Positions 37,701 to 47,103 are shown, counted from the first letter of the stretch. The stretch: 64,000 bases of DNA from Paraburkholderia sp. UYCP14C (GCF_004197395.1 NZ_SELS01000021.1:62001-126000), one strand, 5' to 3'. The notes: a model not told the origin generated them from the sequence alone. A program made the numbers and translations.

Positions 37701-37939
37701 TGACGGCGCTCGCCATGCTGATCGGCATGCTGCCGATGGCGCTCGGCCTCGGTGACGGCGGCGAGCAGAACGCGCCGCTCGGGCGCGCCGTGATCGGCGG
37801 TCTCGCGGTCGGCACGCTGTCGACGCTCGTGTTCGTGCCGGTGATCTTCGGCATGGTGCACGGCTGGCTCGCGAAGCGCCGCGCCGCGCGCGACGCCCGG
37901 GATGAAGCACGCGTCGACGCCACCACTTACGTCGAATAA
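34733..37939 (+). CDS. RND efflux permease (HAE1-like)
   Basis: An inner-membrane RND pump of 1068 residues. It starts MWIVKLALRRPYTFIVL at ATG 34733; the 32 codons upstream do not look like protein. The proton relay Asp pair is in AVGILVDDATVAIENI. It differs clearly from the pump at 767 and belongs to the branch with VSIVWSYNGFSAEDM in the first periplasmic loop. The adaptor and outer-membrane genes follow within 9 and 3 bases. A metal-type two-component pair lies directly after the operon on the other strand and may regulate it. The substrate is unknown. Confidence 0.95.
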   Translation: MWIVKLALRRPYTFIVLAVLLFILGPLAVMRTPTDIFPNINIPVVSIVWSYNGFSAEDMAHRITSNYERALTSDVDDIEHIESQSLNGVSVVKVFFHPGADINRAIAEAASNSASILRVLPPGTLPPNIITYNASTVPVLQLGLSSTTLPEQSLYDLGNSFIRTQLATVQGAAVPLPYGGKIRQIMVQLDPKALQAKGLAPVDVVNAVNAQNLILPGGTAKIGSREYDVEMNGSTQTVAALNDLPIKTVNGGVVYVRDVAHVIDAYAPQTNIVRADGKRAALLTVEKTGSASTLTIIDQVKAMLPKIAAGLPHALKITPLGDQSVFVKSAITGVVREALIAACLTAAMILLFLGSWRATLIIAVTIPLSVLTSLIALAALGETINIMTLGGLALAVGILVDDATVAIENITHHLERGAPLHDAILNGSGEIAVPTFVSTLSICIVFVPMFLLSGVARYLFVPMAEAVVFAMCASYFFSRTLIPTLAMYLLRARSRNAVPARGLSGALTRFQAGFEKRFEALRNRYRAILQAAIAQRRRFVVLWLALCLGSLVLLPLTGRDFFPAVDTGEIRLHLRAPTGTRIEETARITDQVEAKIRSVIPAAEQASVLDNIGVPVSGINLTYDSSDPIGPEDADILITLAPKHEPTAQYVAKLRNALDAAFPGVTFAFLPADIVSQILNFGLPAPIDVQIVGNQLAQNRQVANRLLDEMRGVRGLVDARIQQPGDEPTINVNVDRTKAMQAGLTQRDVAQNLLIALSGSSQTSPNFWLDPKNGVSYPLMAEVPQYDVHSLQTLANIPVTTQTVSVNPQNQLGTLGTVSRSSQQAVVSHYNVQPVLDIFASTQGRDLGGVASDVNRLVDAARAQLPPGSSIVMRGQVQSMNASFSGLAAGLVFAIVLVYLLMVVNFQSWLDPLIIVSGLPGSLAGIAWMLFVTQTTLSVPALTGTILCVGIATANSILVINTARESLAAGMAPLAAALDAGFSRFRPVLMTALAMLIGMLPMALGLGDGGEQNAPLGRAVIGGLAVGTLSTLVFVPVIFGMVHGWLAKRRAARDARDEARVDATTYVE

Positions 37940-37948
37940 GGATTTCAG

Positions 37949-39169
37949 ATGAACCCACCTATTCCGCCCGAGGCTCGCGACGCCACGGCACAGCAACATG
38001 CGCGCGCCGGATCCGCGGCACGTCGTACCAGGCTCGCCGTCGGCCTCGCCTGCCTCGCCGTGGTGTTGCTCGCCACCGGCATCGTGCCGCGCCTCGAAGC
38101 CCGTACGACGCAGGCACATCAGGTCGCGGCGCAACGAGAGCTGATCGTCTCGACCGTCACCGCTACACGCGCGCCGGCGACGCAGGACCTGCTGCTCCCC
38201 GGCTCGGTCACGTCCTGGGCCGACGCGTCGATCTACGCGCGCACGAGTGGCTATGTCCAGCACTGGTACGCGGATATCGGCGCGCACGTGAAGGCCGGCC
38301 AGACGCTCGCGCGGATCGACACGCCCGAACTCGATGCGCAGCTCCAACAGGCGCGCGCCGACGAAGCGACGGCCGAGGCGAACTATCGCTTCGCGAGCAG
38401 CACGGCACAGCGCTGGCAAACGATGCTGCAGACGCAATCTGTGTCGCAACAGGACGCGCAGGCGAAAACGAGCGACGCCGCGGCGAAGCTCGCCACGCTG
38501 CAGGCCGCGCAAGCGAATGTGGCGCGCCTGCAGGAACTGGTTTCGTATCAGAACGTGACGGCACCCTTCGACGGCGTCATCACAGCGCGCAACGTGCAGG
38601 TGGGCGCGCTCGTCACGGCGGGCGGCACACCCGGGCTCGCCACGATGCCGGGCGAGTTGTTCCACATCGCCCAGACCGACCGGCTGCGCGTCTACGTCGA
38701 CGTTCCGCAGGACGACGCGAGCCTCGTCGTACCCGGCACGGCGGTGTCGGTCACGACGCAACAGTATCCGGGGCGCCGCTTCGAGGCGAGCATCGCGCGC
38801 AGTTCGAACGTGATCGACCCGGTGAGCCGCACGTTGCGCGTGGAAGTCGATGTGGACAATCACGACGGCGCATTGATGCCCGGCGCCTATGCGCAGGTGC
38901 ATCTCGCGCTCACCACGGCGATGCCCGCCCTCGAATTGCCCGTGAGCGCGCTGCTGTTTCGCCCGGACGGCGTGACGGTCGCGGTGGTTGACGCTCACGA
39001 CAAGGTGCAGCTTCGCAAGGTGACCATAGGCCGCGACTTCGGCACCTACGTCGAGGTCGCAACGGGACTCGCGGCGAGCGACCGCGTGATCGACAACCCC
39101 GGCGACGCGATCGCCGACGGCCAAAGCGTGCGCGTCGCGACAACGGCCGCCCCGGGCAGCAAGGCTTAG
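37949..39169 (+). CDS. RND periplasmic adaptor (membrane-fusion protein)
   Basis: A 406-residue adaptor anchored by an N-terminal transmembrane segment (about 27-47) rather than a lipobox. It has the lipoyl half-motif HWYADIGAHVKAGQTLARIDTPELD, a coiled-coil hairpin (about 128-190) and the second half-motif NVTAPFDGVITARNVQVGALV. The gene starts nine bases after the pump, with AAGGATTTC before the ATG, and ends three bases before the outer-membrane factor. Confidence 0.95.
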   Translation: MNPPIPPEARDATAQQHARAGSAARRTRLAVGLACLAVVLLATGIVPRLEARTTQAHQVAAQRELIVSTVTATRAPATQDLLLPGSVTSWADASIYARTSGYVQHWYADIGAHVKAGQTLARIDTPELDAQLQQARADEATAEANYRFASSTAQRWQTMLQTQSVSQQDAQAKTSDAAAKLATLQAAQANVARLQELVSYQNVTAPFDGVITARNVQVGALVTAGGTPGLATMPGELFHIAQTDRLRVYVDVPQDDASLVVPGTAVSVTTQQYPGRRFEASIARSSNVIDPVSRTLRVEVDVDNHDGALMPGAYAQVHLALTTAMPALELPVSALLFRPDGVTVAVVDAHDKVQLRKVTIGRDFGTYVEVATGLAASDRVIDNPGDAIADGQSVRVATTAAPGSKA

Positions 39170-39172
39170 GCG

Positions 39173-40663
39173 ATGAGGTCCAGCATGTTCGACAGCCCTG
39201 TCACGTCACTGCGCAGAATCGTCGCCGCATGCGCGGTCGCCTCGCTCGCCGCGTGCACGACGTTGCCGCATTACAGCGTGCCCTCGGTCGAGATGCCCAC
39301 GCACTTTGCGACGCAATCCGCCGCTTCCGGCTGGGCGGTGGCTTCGCCCGCCGATGCGAGCCCGCGCGGCCCCTGGTGGACGCTGTTCGGCGATAGCGAA
39401 CTCGATACGCTCGAAGCGCGCGTCGACGTGTCGAACCAGACCGTGCGCCAGGCCGTCGCCAACCTCGAAGCCGCGCGCGCGATGGTCGCTTACCAGCGCG
39501 CGGGCTACGCGCCCACCGTCACAGCCGGCGTGGCCGCGCAGCGTTATCGCACCTCGCAGAATCTGATCGACCATTCGCTCGCGGGCCAGACGGTTCCCGA
39601 CTATTCGACGGGCGTGACGGCCAGCTGGGAGCCGGACCTCTTCGGACGCGTGAAGGACGCCACCGTCGAGGCGCACGCCAACGCGCAGGCCAGCGCGGCC
39701 GATCTCGAGTCGGTGCGCCTCTCGGTCGCGACCCAGCTTGCTACGGACTACTTCGATCTGCGCACGCTGGATCGCCAGAAGAGGCTGCTCGATGACACCG
39801 TGACGGCCTACGCCGCCGCGCTGCGCATCGTGCAACAGCAACTCGCCGACGGCGCCATCGACGCCTCCGCCGTCGCCCAGGCGCAAACGCAGCTCGAAAG
39901 CGCGCGCACGGCCGACAGCGACATCGACGTGCAACGCGCGCAACGCCAGCACGCGATCGCGACGCTGATCGGCGTGCCCGCGTCGTCGTTCGCGCTGCCT
40001 GCCCAGGTCGAGCCGGTCGTCGTGCCGCCGATTCCGGCGGGCATGCCCGCGGCGCTGCTCGAACGGCGCCCCGACATCGCCGCGGCCGAGCGGCGCGTGG
40101 CGGCCGCGAACGCAAGAATCGGCGAGGCGCATGCCGCCTTCTATCCGGAGCTCACACTGTCCGCTTCGGCCGGGCTCGAAAGCACGTTCTTCGCGCCGTG
40201 GCTGAGCGCGCCGAGCCTGTTCTGGTCGCTCGGCTCGCAACTCGCGGGCACGATCTTCGACGGCGGCCGCCGCCATGCCACACTCAAAGGCGCCAACGCA
40301 CAATACGACGCGGCGGTGGCCGGCTACCGGCAGACCGTGCTCACGGCGTTCCAGCAGGTCGAAGACAATCTGAGCGCGCTGCACACGCTAGCCGACGAAG
40401 CCGAAAGCCAGCAACGCGCAACGGCCGCCGCGCAGCTCTCGCTCAAGCTGACGACCAATCGTTACCAGGCAGGCGCGGTGGATTATCTCGACGTGGTGAC
40501 GGCCCAGACCGTTGCGCTCGCCAACGAGCGCAACGAACAGCAGATCGCGGGTCGACGGCTCGATGCGAGCGTGCGTCTGCTCGAAGCGTTGGGTGGCGGA
40601 TGGGATCGCGCGTCTTTGGCCGCCCCGAGTACGACGCCTACAGGCGCGCGAACGTCAGGATGA
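39173..40663 (+). CDS. RND outer-membrane factor, NodT family lipoprotein
   Basis: A 496-residue channel with a lipoprotein signal and lipobox SLAAC (Cys26 or so). Two repeats of the outer-membrane efflux fold are seen, with FDGGRRHATLKGANAQYDAAVAGY near the second. The start at 39173 could also be 39185, which has GAGG seven bases before it. Its last 26 bases overlap the end of the kinase gene on the other strand, so the two transcripts must collide or terminate inside each other's coding region. Confidence 0.93.
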   Translation: MRSSMFDSPVTSLRRIVAACAVASLAACTTLPHYSVPSVEMPTHFATQSAASGWAVASPADASPRGPWWTLFGDSELDTLEARVDVSNQTVRQAVANLEAARAMVAYQRAGYAPTVTAGVAAQRYRTSQNLIDHSLAGQTVPDYSTGVTASWEPDLFGRVKDATVEAHANAQASAADLESVRLSVATQLATDYFDLRTLDRQKRLLDDTVTAYAAALRIVQQQLADGAIDASAVAQAQTQLESARTADSDIDVQRAQRQHAIATLIGVPASSFALPAQVEPVVVPPIPAGMPAALLERRPDIAAAERRVAAANARIGEAHAAFYPELTLSASAGLESTFFAPWLSAPSLFWSLGSQLAGTIFDGGRRHATLKGANAQYDAAVAGYRQTVLTAFQQVEDNLSALHTLADEAESQQRATAAAQLSLKLTTNRYQAGAVDYLDVVTAQTVALANERNEQQIAGRRLDASVRLLEALGGGWDRASLAAPSTTPTGARTSG

Positions 40664-42053
40664 ATCGCGTGCCCGCCGCATCGCTTTCGGCGCGCGCCGA
40701 GCCGCCGTGCAGCGCCATGATCGTGCGCACGATGGCGAGCCCCAGCCCGGCCGAAGCGCCGGTGCGCGATTCGTTGCGCCGCGAGGCGTCGGCGCGATAG
40801 AAGCGGTCGAAGATGCGCTCCAATAGCTCGGCGTCGATCGGGGCACCCGGATTCGTCACCGTGACCTCGACCGCCGTTTGCGTCTGGCGAACGCTCATCG
40901 TGATCTCGCCGCCGCGTGGCGTATAGCGCAACGCATTGGCAAGCAGATTGCCGACGGCGCGCCTGAACAGCTCCTTATCCGCGCGCAGGCGCCCTTGCCC
41001 CTCGACGCGAATCCGCACGCCCGCGTCGTCCGCGAGACCTTCGAAATAATCGGCGATCTGCGCGAGCGCCTCCTCGGCATCGAACTCCCCGAGCGTCGTG
41101 ATGAACTGCGGGTGCTCCGCGCGCGCAAGGAATATCACGCTCTCGATCATGCGCGAAAGCCGTTCGCACTCTTCCAGATTCGATTCGAGCAACGCCTCGT
41201 ATTCGGCCGTGCTGCGCACGCGCGTCAACGCGACTTCGGTCGCGCCGCGCAGGTTGCCGAGCGGCGTGCGCATGTCGTGCGCGAGATCGGCCGTGTATTG
41301 CGACATGCGCTCGAAGCCGCCGTGCAGACGGTCGAGCATCGCGTTCAGCGATTTCGTCAGTGCTTGCAGCTCGCTCGGCGCGCGCTCGATTTCGATGGGC
41401 GTATCGAGCCGGTCGACCGTGACCGTGGCGGCCCGCGCCGCCATCTCGCGCAGCGGACGCAGCGACTCGCGCACCAGCAGCCAGCTCATCAGGAACGCGA
41501 GCAGCATGCCCGCGAAACCGAACCCGTAGAGCCGCTCGCGATAGCGGTCGAGCAGCAGCCAGCGGTCGGTCATGTCGCGCGCGATGACGATGGTCACCGG
41601 CGTCCCGTCGGTGAGCGCCGCTTGCGTGGCGAGTCCGCGCACCGGCACGCCGCGCGCGTTGTGCCATTCGACCACGTCGTCTTCGGTAATGCGTTGCGCC
41701 GAGCCGAGACGCCGCGCGAGCGCGGCTTGCGCAAACCCCGCATCGGCAATGCCTTGCGTGTTGTGCTCGATCAGCTGCGTGCCGCCCGCGTCGAGTATTT
41801 TCATGGCTAGCGCGGCGTGGCCGAGCACCTGACTCGTCAGCCGCTCGGCGTGCTCCCGCACGTCCTGCTCGCTGTGCAGTTCCTCCGCAAGGCGGCGCGT
41901 ATGCCGCGAGATCAACACGATATCCAGGTCGTCCTGCCGCTTGACCTCGCGGCCGAGCGTGAAATAGAGCGTGCTGCCTACCAGCGCGAACACCGCCAGC
42001 GTCGTGCCGGCGAAACTCAGCGCAAGGGTGGCGGTCAGCGAACGCGCGGCCAT
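40638..42053 (-). CDS. heavy-metal-type sensor histidine kinase (IrlS/CusS-like)
   Basis: A 471-residue membrane kinase. One transmembrane segment lies near 10-32 and another near 168-190, with a periplasmic sensor loop between. A HAMP domain, the phospho-His in TADLAHDMRTPLGNLRG, and the ATPase motifs (NLLANALRYTPRG, GASAGLGLAIVRTIM) follow. The ATG overlaps the regulator stop by one base (TGATG). Family members respond to copper, zinc, cobalt or similar metals; the actual signal is unknown. The frame upstream of the ATG lies inside the regulator. Confidence 0.93.
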   Translation of the reverse strand: MAARSLTATLALSFAGTTLAVFALVGSTLYFTLGREVKRQDDLDIVLISRHTRRLAEELHSEQDVREHAERLTSQVLGHAALAMKILDAGGTQLIEHNTQGIADAGFAQAALARRLGSAQRITEDDVVEWHNARGVPVRGLATQAALTDGTPVTIVIARDMTDRWLLLDRYRERLYGFGFAGMLLAFLMSWLLVRESLRPLREMAARAATVTVDRLDTPIEIERAPSELQALTKSLNAMLDRLHGGFERMSQYTADLAHDMRTPLGNLRGATEVALTRVRSTAEYEALLESNLEECERLSRMIESVIFLARAEHPQFITTLGEFDAEEALAQIADYFEGLADDAGVRIRVEGQGRLRADKELFRRAVGNLLANALRYTPRGGEITMSVRQTQTAVEVTVTNPGAPIDAELLERIFDRFYRADASRRNESRTGASAGLGLAIVRTIMALHGGSARAESDAAGTRFILTFARL

Positions 42054-42730
42054 CAGGCGGGCTCTTTGATTTCGGCCACGTAGCCCACGCCGCGCACGGT
42101 GTGGATCAGCTTGACGGGAAATTCGTCGTCCACTTTGGCCCGCAGGCGGCGAATGGCGACTTCCACCACGTTCGTGTCGCTGTCGAAGTTCATGTCCCAC
42201 ACGTACGAGGCAATCTGCGTGCGCGTGAGCACTTCGCCCTGGCGGCGCACGAGCAGTTGCAGCAGCGAGAATTCCTTCGGCGTGAGATCGATGCGCGTGG
42301 CGCCGCGCTTCACGCGCCGGCGCGTGACGTCGACTTCGAGATCGCCAAGCGCCAGCACGTCGCTCTCGCGCAGCGGACCGCGTCTGGCGAGCGTACGCAC
42401 GCGCGCGAGCAGTTCGACGAACGCGAACGGCTTGACGAGGTAGTCATCGCCGCCCAGCTCCAGGCCCTTGACGCGGTCGCTGATGTCGTCGCGCGCGGTG
42501 AGAAACAGCACGGGCGTGGTTTGCGTGGCGCGTAGTGTCTTGAGCACCGTCCAGCCGTCGATGGAAGGCAGCATCACGTCGAGCACGATCACGTCGTACG
42601 CCGCTTCCTTCGCGAGGATCAGGCCTTCCGCGCCGTCCGCCGCGACGTCCACCGCGTAGCCCGATTCCTCGAAGCCCTTCTTCAGGTAGGCGCCCGTTTT
42701 CGGCTCGTCTTCGATCACAAGAATGCGCAT
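42053..42730 (-). CDS. OmpR-family response regulator (IrlR/CusR-like)
   Basis: A 225-residue regulator with a receiver (phospho-acceptor Asp51 in [13 protein letters not shown], acidic pair near 8-9, Lys in LVKPFAF) and a winged helix with [25 protein letters not shown]. It matches the heavy-metal response regulator group in length and motifs. It is translated together with the kinase. The convergent RND operon is the likely target, but no direct repeat of the CusR type was identified. Confidence 0.94.
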   Translation of the reverse strand: MRILVIEDEPKTGAYLKKGFEESGYAVDVAADGAEGLILAKEAAYDVIVLDVMLPSIDGWTVLKTLRATQTTPVLFLTARDDISDRVKGLELGGDDYLVKPFAFVELLARVRTLARRGPLRESDVLALGDLEVDVTRRRVKRGATRIDLTPKEFSLLQLLVRRQGEVLTRTQIASYVWDMNFDSDTNVVEVAIRRLRAKVDDEFPVKLIHTVRGVGYVAEIKEPA

Positions 42731-42885
42731 GGTCGTTCAACTTTCAGTGTGTTCGGTACGATTGTATGCGGTCCGTTCAGCGGTGGGCGTCCGCTTGCGA
42801 GAGCGGGAACGCCGCTTGCACCAACCAATGCCCGCGACACGTAGTTTGGACCATGATGCGCGGGCAGCCTGGCGATGGAGGCTAG

Positions 42886-44223
42886 ATGAAAGGCAGACGG
42901 GTGGCAAGTGCTGGCGTGGCAGTTGTTCTGGTTGCCCTCGTGGCCGCATACGGCGGACCCGACGCGTATGCGCGGGAGCCCGCGCCAGATGCCGTGACAA
43001 CGCCCTTCACAACCGGCAGCGATACCGCGGCCGCCGCGCGCGGCGCGAAGCTCGCAGCCATTGGCAATTGCGTCACGTGCCACACCGCGACGGGCGGCCA
43101 GCCCCTCGCGGGCGGTCTGCCACTGCAAACACCCTTTGGCGTCATTTACTCGACCAACATCACCCCGGACGACGAAACCGGTATCGGGGGTTGGTCGCTC
43201 GACGCATTCGCGCGCGCAATGCGGCGCGGCGAGTCCGGCGACGGCCATCTGCTCTATCCGGCGTTCCCTTATCCCCACTTCATGCACATCAGCGATGCCG
43301 ATATCGGCTCGCTGTATGCGTGGCTGATGAGCCGCGCTCCCGTCAACGCTCGCGCGCCGCACAACGAGCTGATCTTCCCGCTCGGCTTCAGGCCGATCAT
43401 GGCCGTGTGGAATCTTCTCTACCTGCATAGCGGTGCCGAAGCGGCGCCGTCCCCGTCGTCAGAAGCGCCAGACGTCGCACGCGGACGTTACCTGGTGGAA
43501 AGTCTCGGTCACTGCGGCGCGTGCCACACGCCGCTCAACCGCCTCGGTGCCGAGCGGCGCGACCTCGCGCTGCAGGGCGGCACGATCGACGGCTGGGATG
43601 CTCCCGCGCTCACGGGTCTCGCGTCAGGCCCCACGCCGTGGACCCAGGCCCAGCTCGTCGGCTATCTGCGCACGGGCCTCGCGAGCGCCCACGGGGCGGC
43701 AGCGGGTCCGATGCGCGCCGTCACGCGCATGCTCGCCGATGCATCCGCCCCAGACGTCGAGGCGATTGCCGCGTATTTGCTGGCATTGCCATCCGGGGGG
43801 CCGAGCGTGCCGGAACATGCCGTCGCCTCGCCTCCCGCTTTCGCTCCGGCTTCCGCGTCCGCCGCGCGTGTTCCCGTTTCCACCGCGCCCGGCAACGGCG
43901 CGAATCTTTTCGCCGCGGCCTGCGCATCGTGCCATGCCGAAGGCGCGCCGATGTCGATCGACGGCGCTCGACCGTCGCTGTCCCTTTCCACCGCCGTCAA
44001 CGCCGACAGCCCACGCAACATGGTCCGTATCATCCTCGAGGGAATCGACTGGCACGAAAGCGATAACGCGCTCTTCATGCCATCATTCGCCAACACATTC
44101 ACGGATGCGCAGATAGCGGAGCTCGCCAACTTCACGCGCGAACGCTTCACTAGCCGCGGCGCGTGGCCCTCGCTCGACGCCGGCGCAGTTGCGCAATTTC
44201 GCAAGGACGGCCAGCCACGATGA
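42886..44223 (+). CDS. triheme cytochrome c subunit of a molybdenum hydroxylase
   Basis: An exported cytochrome of 445 residues with a Sec signal (cleavage after AYA near 28). Three haem motifs are seen: CVTCH, CGACH and CASCH, spread over three domains as in alcohol and nicotinate dehydrogenase cytochromes. An Ala/Pro linker precedes the third domain. GGAGG lies just before the ATG. The stop overlaps the start of the [2Fe-2S] gene (ATGA). It passes electrons from the hydroxylase to the respiratory chain. Confidence 0.94.
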   Translation: MKGRRVASAGVAVVLVALVAAYGGPDAYAREPAPDAVTTPFTTGSDTAAAARGAKLAAIGNCVTCHTATGGQPLAGGLPLQTPFGVIYSTNITPDDETGIGGWSLDAFARAMRRGESGDGHLLYPAFPYPHFMHISDADIGSLYAWLMSRAPVNARAPHNELIFPLGFRPIMAVWNLLYLHSGAEAAPSPSSEAPDVARGRYLVESLGHCGACHTPLNRLGAERRDLALQGGTIDGWDAPALTGLASGPTPWTQAQLVGYLRTGLASAHGAAAGPMRAVTRMLADASAPDVEAIAAYLLALPSGGPSVPEHAVASPPAFAPASASAARVPVSTAPGNGANLFAAACASCHAEGAPMSIDGARPSLSLSTAVNADSPRNMVRIILEGIDWHESDNALFMPSFANTFTDAQIAELANFTRERFTSRGAWPSLDAGAVAQFRKDGQPR

Positions 44224-44702
44224 TCACGCTCAACGTCAACGGTGTCAGTCATACGGTCGATGTCGACCCGTCCACGCCGCTGCTCTACGTGCTGCGCAAC
44301 CAGTTGCAGCTCGATGGCGCGAAGTTCGGCTGCGGTCTCGGTCAATGTGGCGCATGCACGGTCAGCGTCGGCGGCGAAGCGGTGTTCTCGTGCCTGATGC
44401 CGGTCGTGGCCGTTGGCGAGCGGCCGGTGCGAACCGTCGAAGGACTCGGCACCGCGCAACATCCCGGACCACTTCAGCAAGCCTTCATCGACGAGCAGGC
44501 CGCGCAATGCGGCTACTGCATCGCCGGCATGATCATGCGCGCGCACACGCTGCTGGAGCGAACCCCGCACCCGAGCGATGAACAGATCCGCCGCCACATG
44601 CAACCGAACCTGTGCCGCTGCGGCACGCACATGCGCATACTCGCGGCGATCCGGCAGGTCGCGACGGGGTCGCCGCGCGCGGACGACGGAGCACAGTCAT
44701 GA
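44220..44702 (+). CDS. [2Fe-2S] subunit of a molybdenum hydroxylase (IorA/NicA type)
   Basis: A 160-residue protein with the plant-type ferredoxin motif CGLGQCGACTVSVGG, followed by a second cluster motif QCGYCIAGMIMRAH and RRHMQPNLCRCGTHMRI. This is the standard two-cluster small subunit. The gene overlaps both neighbours by four bases, so the three subunits are made together. ATG 44220 is the family start; upstream codons are in the cytochrome gene. Confidence 0.95.
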   Translation: MITLNVNGVSHTVDVDPSTPLLYVLRNQLQLDGAKFGCGLGQCGACTVSVGGEAVFSCLMPVVAVGERPVRTVEGLGTAQHPGPLQQAFIDEQAAQCGYCIAGMIMRAHTLLERTPHPSDEQIRRHMQPNLCRCGTHMRILAAIRQVATGSPRADDGAQS

Positions 44703-46999
44703 GCGACGGCCGCCGATCCCCCGTCACTGACGACGTCGGCCCCGCCGACCCCGCGCGGCGCCGCTTCGTCGTCGGCGGCTCGCTGATGGTGAGCTTCGCG
44801 ATCGTGCCTGGCATCGCCGCGCTCGCGCAAACCACCACCGAAGCGGGCACCTTCAACGCGAGCGCGCCGAAACTGCCCGGCAGCCTCAAGAGCACGCCAT
44901 TGCTCGATGCGTGGATCAAGGTCGCCCCTGACGGCCACGTCAGCGTATTCACGGGCAAAGTGGAGCTCGGCACGGGCATTCGCACCGCGCTCCTGCAGGT
45001 CGCCGCGCAACAGCTGGATCTCGCGCCTCATGCGATCGAGCTGATCACAGCCGACACCGCCACCACGCCGAACGAAGGCTACACCGCGGGCAGTCACACG
45101 ATGGCCGACAGCGGCACCGCGATCCTTAACGCCGCGGCTCAGGTGCGCACGCTGCTCGTCGCGAGCGCGGCCTCGCAACTGGGCGTCGACGCTGCGTCCC
45201 TCACGACACGCGACGGCGCCATCATTGCCGCCGACGGCAGACGCGTGACCTACGGCGAAGCCGTGCAACACGCGGACCTCCATCAGAACGCACAACCCGG
45301 CGCGCCGATAAAGCCGCCATCCGCCTACACGCTGATTGGCCAGATGCTGCCGCGCGTGGATATTCCGGGCAAGGTGACGGGCGGCGCGAGCTATGTCCAG
45401 GATCTGCGGCCGCACGGCATGCTGCATGCGCGGGTCGTGCGGCCGCCGTCTTATGGCGCGAGCCTCGTTGGAGTCGATAGCGGGGGCGTCGAGACGCTGC
45501 CGGGCGTCATCAAGGTCGTGCGCAACGGCAACTACCTCGCGGTGGTCGCCGACGACGAATGGCGCGCGATCCTCGCGATGCGTGAGCTTGCGCTCGCCGC
45601 TCGTTGGCAGCCCGGGCCGCCCCTGCCCGATCCGGCGAACGTTCACGAGTTGCTGATGACTCTGCCCGTCCAGGAAATCGCAGTGGCCGATCAGGACGCT
45701 GCGACCGGCCCGGCCGCGCCCGGAGCGACACTTCGGGCGCGCTATTCGAGGCCGTATCTGACGCATGGCTCGATTGGGCCATCGTGTGCTGTCGCGCAGC
45801 TCGACAACGGTGTGATGACCGTGTGGACGCACACGCAAGGCGTCTATCCGCTGCGTGCGGGCATTGCCGAAATGCTCGCCATGCCGGCCGACCAGGTGCG
45901 CTGCGTGCATGTAGAAGGTTCGGGGTGCTACGGACACAACGGCGCGGACGATGTCGCGGCCGACGCCGCCCTCATCGCACGCGAGCTGCCTGGCCGCCCG
46001 GTGCGCGTGCAATTGATGCGCGAACAGGAACACATGTGGGAGCCGTTCGGCCCGGCGATGACAGTCGAGGCGAACGCGACGCTCGATGCGGCAGGCACGC
46101 TTGCCGACTGGCGTTACGAGCTATGGAGCAACACGCATAACAACCGCATCGAGAATGCGGGCCGCCTGTTGCCCGCGCAGCTCCTTGCGCAACCGTTCAC
46201 TCCCGCGCCGCCGAAGCCGATTCCGATGCCGGAAGGCGGAGGCGACCGCAACAGCATTCCGCTTTACCGCGTGCCCAGCCTGCACGTGATGCATCATTTC
46301 GTGCCCACGATGCCGATTCGCGTCTCCGCGATGCGCTCGCTGGGCGCGCACATGAACGTGTTCGCGATCGAGAGCTTCATCGACGAACTCGCGAAAGCGG
46401 CACACGCCGACCCCGTTGCGTTTCGCATCAATCATCTCGACGATCCGCGCGCACATGACGTGATTCGCGCCGTGGTCGATCAATTCGGCTGGCGAGCCCG
46501 CACCGCGCGAACGGGCGGCTCGAGCCCGCGCTCGCACGGCACCGGCTTTGCGTTTGCCCAATACAAGAACCTGATGGCCTACCTTGCCGTCGCGATGGAC
46601 GTGACGGTCATGCGCGATACCGGCGAGCTCAGCATCGAGCGCGTCGTAGCAGCCGTCGATTGCGGACAGATCGTGAATCCGGACGGCGTGCGCAATCAGA
46701 TCGAGGGCGGCATTTTGCAAACCACGAGCTGGACGCTCTATGAAGAAACGCATTTCGACCGGCAACGCATTACGAGCTTCGACTGGAGCACTTATCCGAT
46801 CATGCGCTTCTCGTCCGTACCCAAACGCGTGGACGTGCTGTTGATCGACCGGCCGGGCCTGCCATTTCTCGGGGTTGGAGAAGCGGCGCAAGGTCCGGCC
46901 GCCGCGGCGCTGGCGAACGCGATCGACGACGCGACTGGTGTACGGATCCGCGACTTGCCGTTGCTAGGACCGAAGGGAAGGAGCGAGCTTAAGGCATGA
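44699..46999 (+). CDS. molybdopterin-binding subunit, isoquinoline 1-oxidoreductase (IorB)/nicotinate dehydrogenase type
   Basis: A 766-residue catalytic subunit with a twin-arginine-like start (ARRRFVVGGSLMVSFA), as in periplasmic IorB-type enzymes. Molybdopterin-binding segments such as GKVELGTGIRTAL, GSHTMADSGTAI and the C-terminal GVGEAAQGPAAAALANAI with the active-site Glu are present. With the cytochrome and [2Fe-2S] genes it forms a three-subunit periplasmic hydroxylase or aldehyde oxidase. The substrate (N-heterocycle, aldehyde or similar) cannot be told. No XdhC/MocA-like maturation factor is nearby. Confidence 0.92.
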   Translation: MSDGRRSPVTDDVGPADPARRRFVVGGSLMVSFAIVPGIAALAQTTTEAGTFNASAPKLPGSLKSTPLLDAWIKVAPDGHVSVFTGKVELGTGIRTALLQVAAQQLDLAPHAIELITADTATTPNEGYTAGSHTMADSGTAILNAAAQVRTLLVASAASQLGVDAASLTTRDGAIIAADGRRVTYGEAVQHADLHQNAQPGAPIKPPSAYTLIGQMLPRVDIPGKVTGGASYVQDLRPHGMLHARVVRPPSYGASLVGVDSGGVETLPGVIKVVRNGNYLAVVADDEWRAILAMRELALAARWQPGPPLPDPANVHELLMTLPVQEIAVADQDAATGPAAPGATLRARYSRPYLTHGSIGPSCAVAQLDNGVMTVWTHTQGVYPLRAGIAEMLAMPADQVRCVHVEGSGCYGHNGADDVAADAALIARELPGRPVRVQLMREQEHMWEPFGPAMTVEANATLDAAGTLADWRYELWSNTHNNRIENAGRLLPAQLLAQPFTPAPPKPIPMPEGGGDRNSIPLYRVPSLHVMHHFVPTMPIRVSAMRSLGAHMNVFAIESFIDELAKAAHADPVAFRINHLDDPRAHDVIRAVVDQFGWRARTARTGGSSPRSHGTGFAFAQYKNLMAYLAVAMDVTVMRDTGELSIERVVAAVDCGQIVNPDGVRNQIEGGILQTTSWTLYEETHFDRQRITSFDWSTYPIMRFSSVPKRVDVLLIDRPGLPFLGVGEAAQGPAAAALANAIDDATGVRIRDLPLLGPKGRSELKA

Positions 47000-47103
47000 G
47001 GCTTTCGTTCCGCGTCCCGTCATGTCCGGTATTCACGCAAGCCACGCATGTTCACAAACGATCGCGACGCGCGCAATCTTCGGCGCGGGCGTCGCGACCG
47101 CGC

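Noticed and set aside
36212-39124. Minus-strand open frame of 970 codons opposite the second RND pump and adaptor
   Set aside because: Same reason: antisense shadow of well-recognised genes with Arg/His-rich translation.
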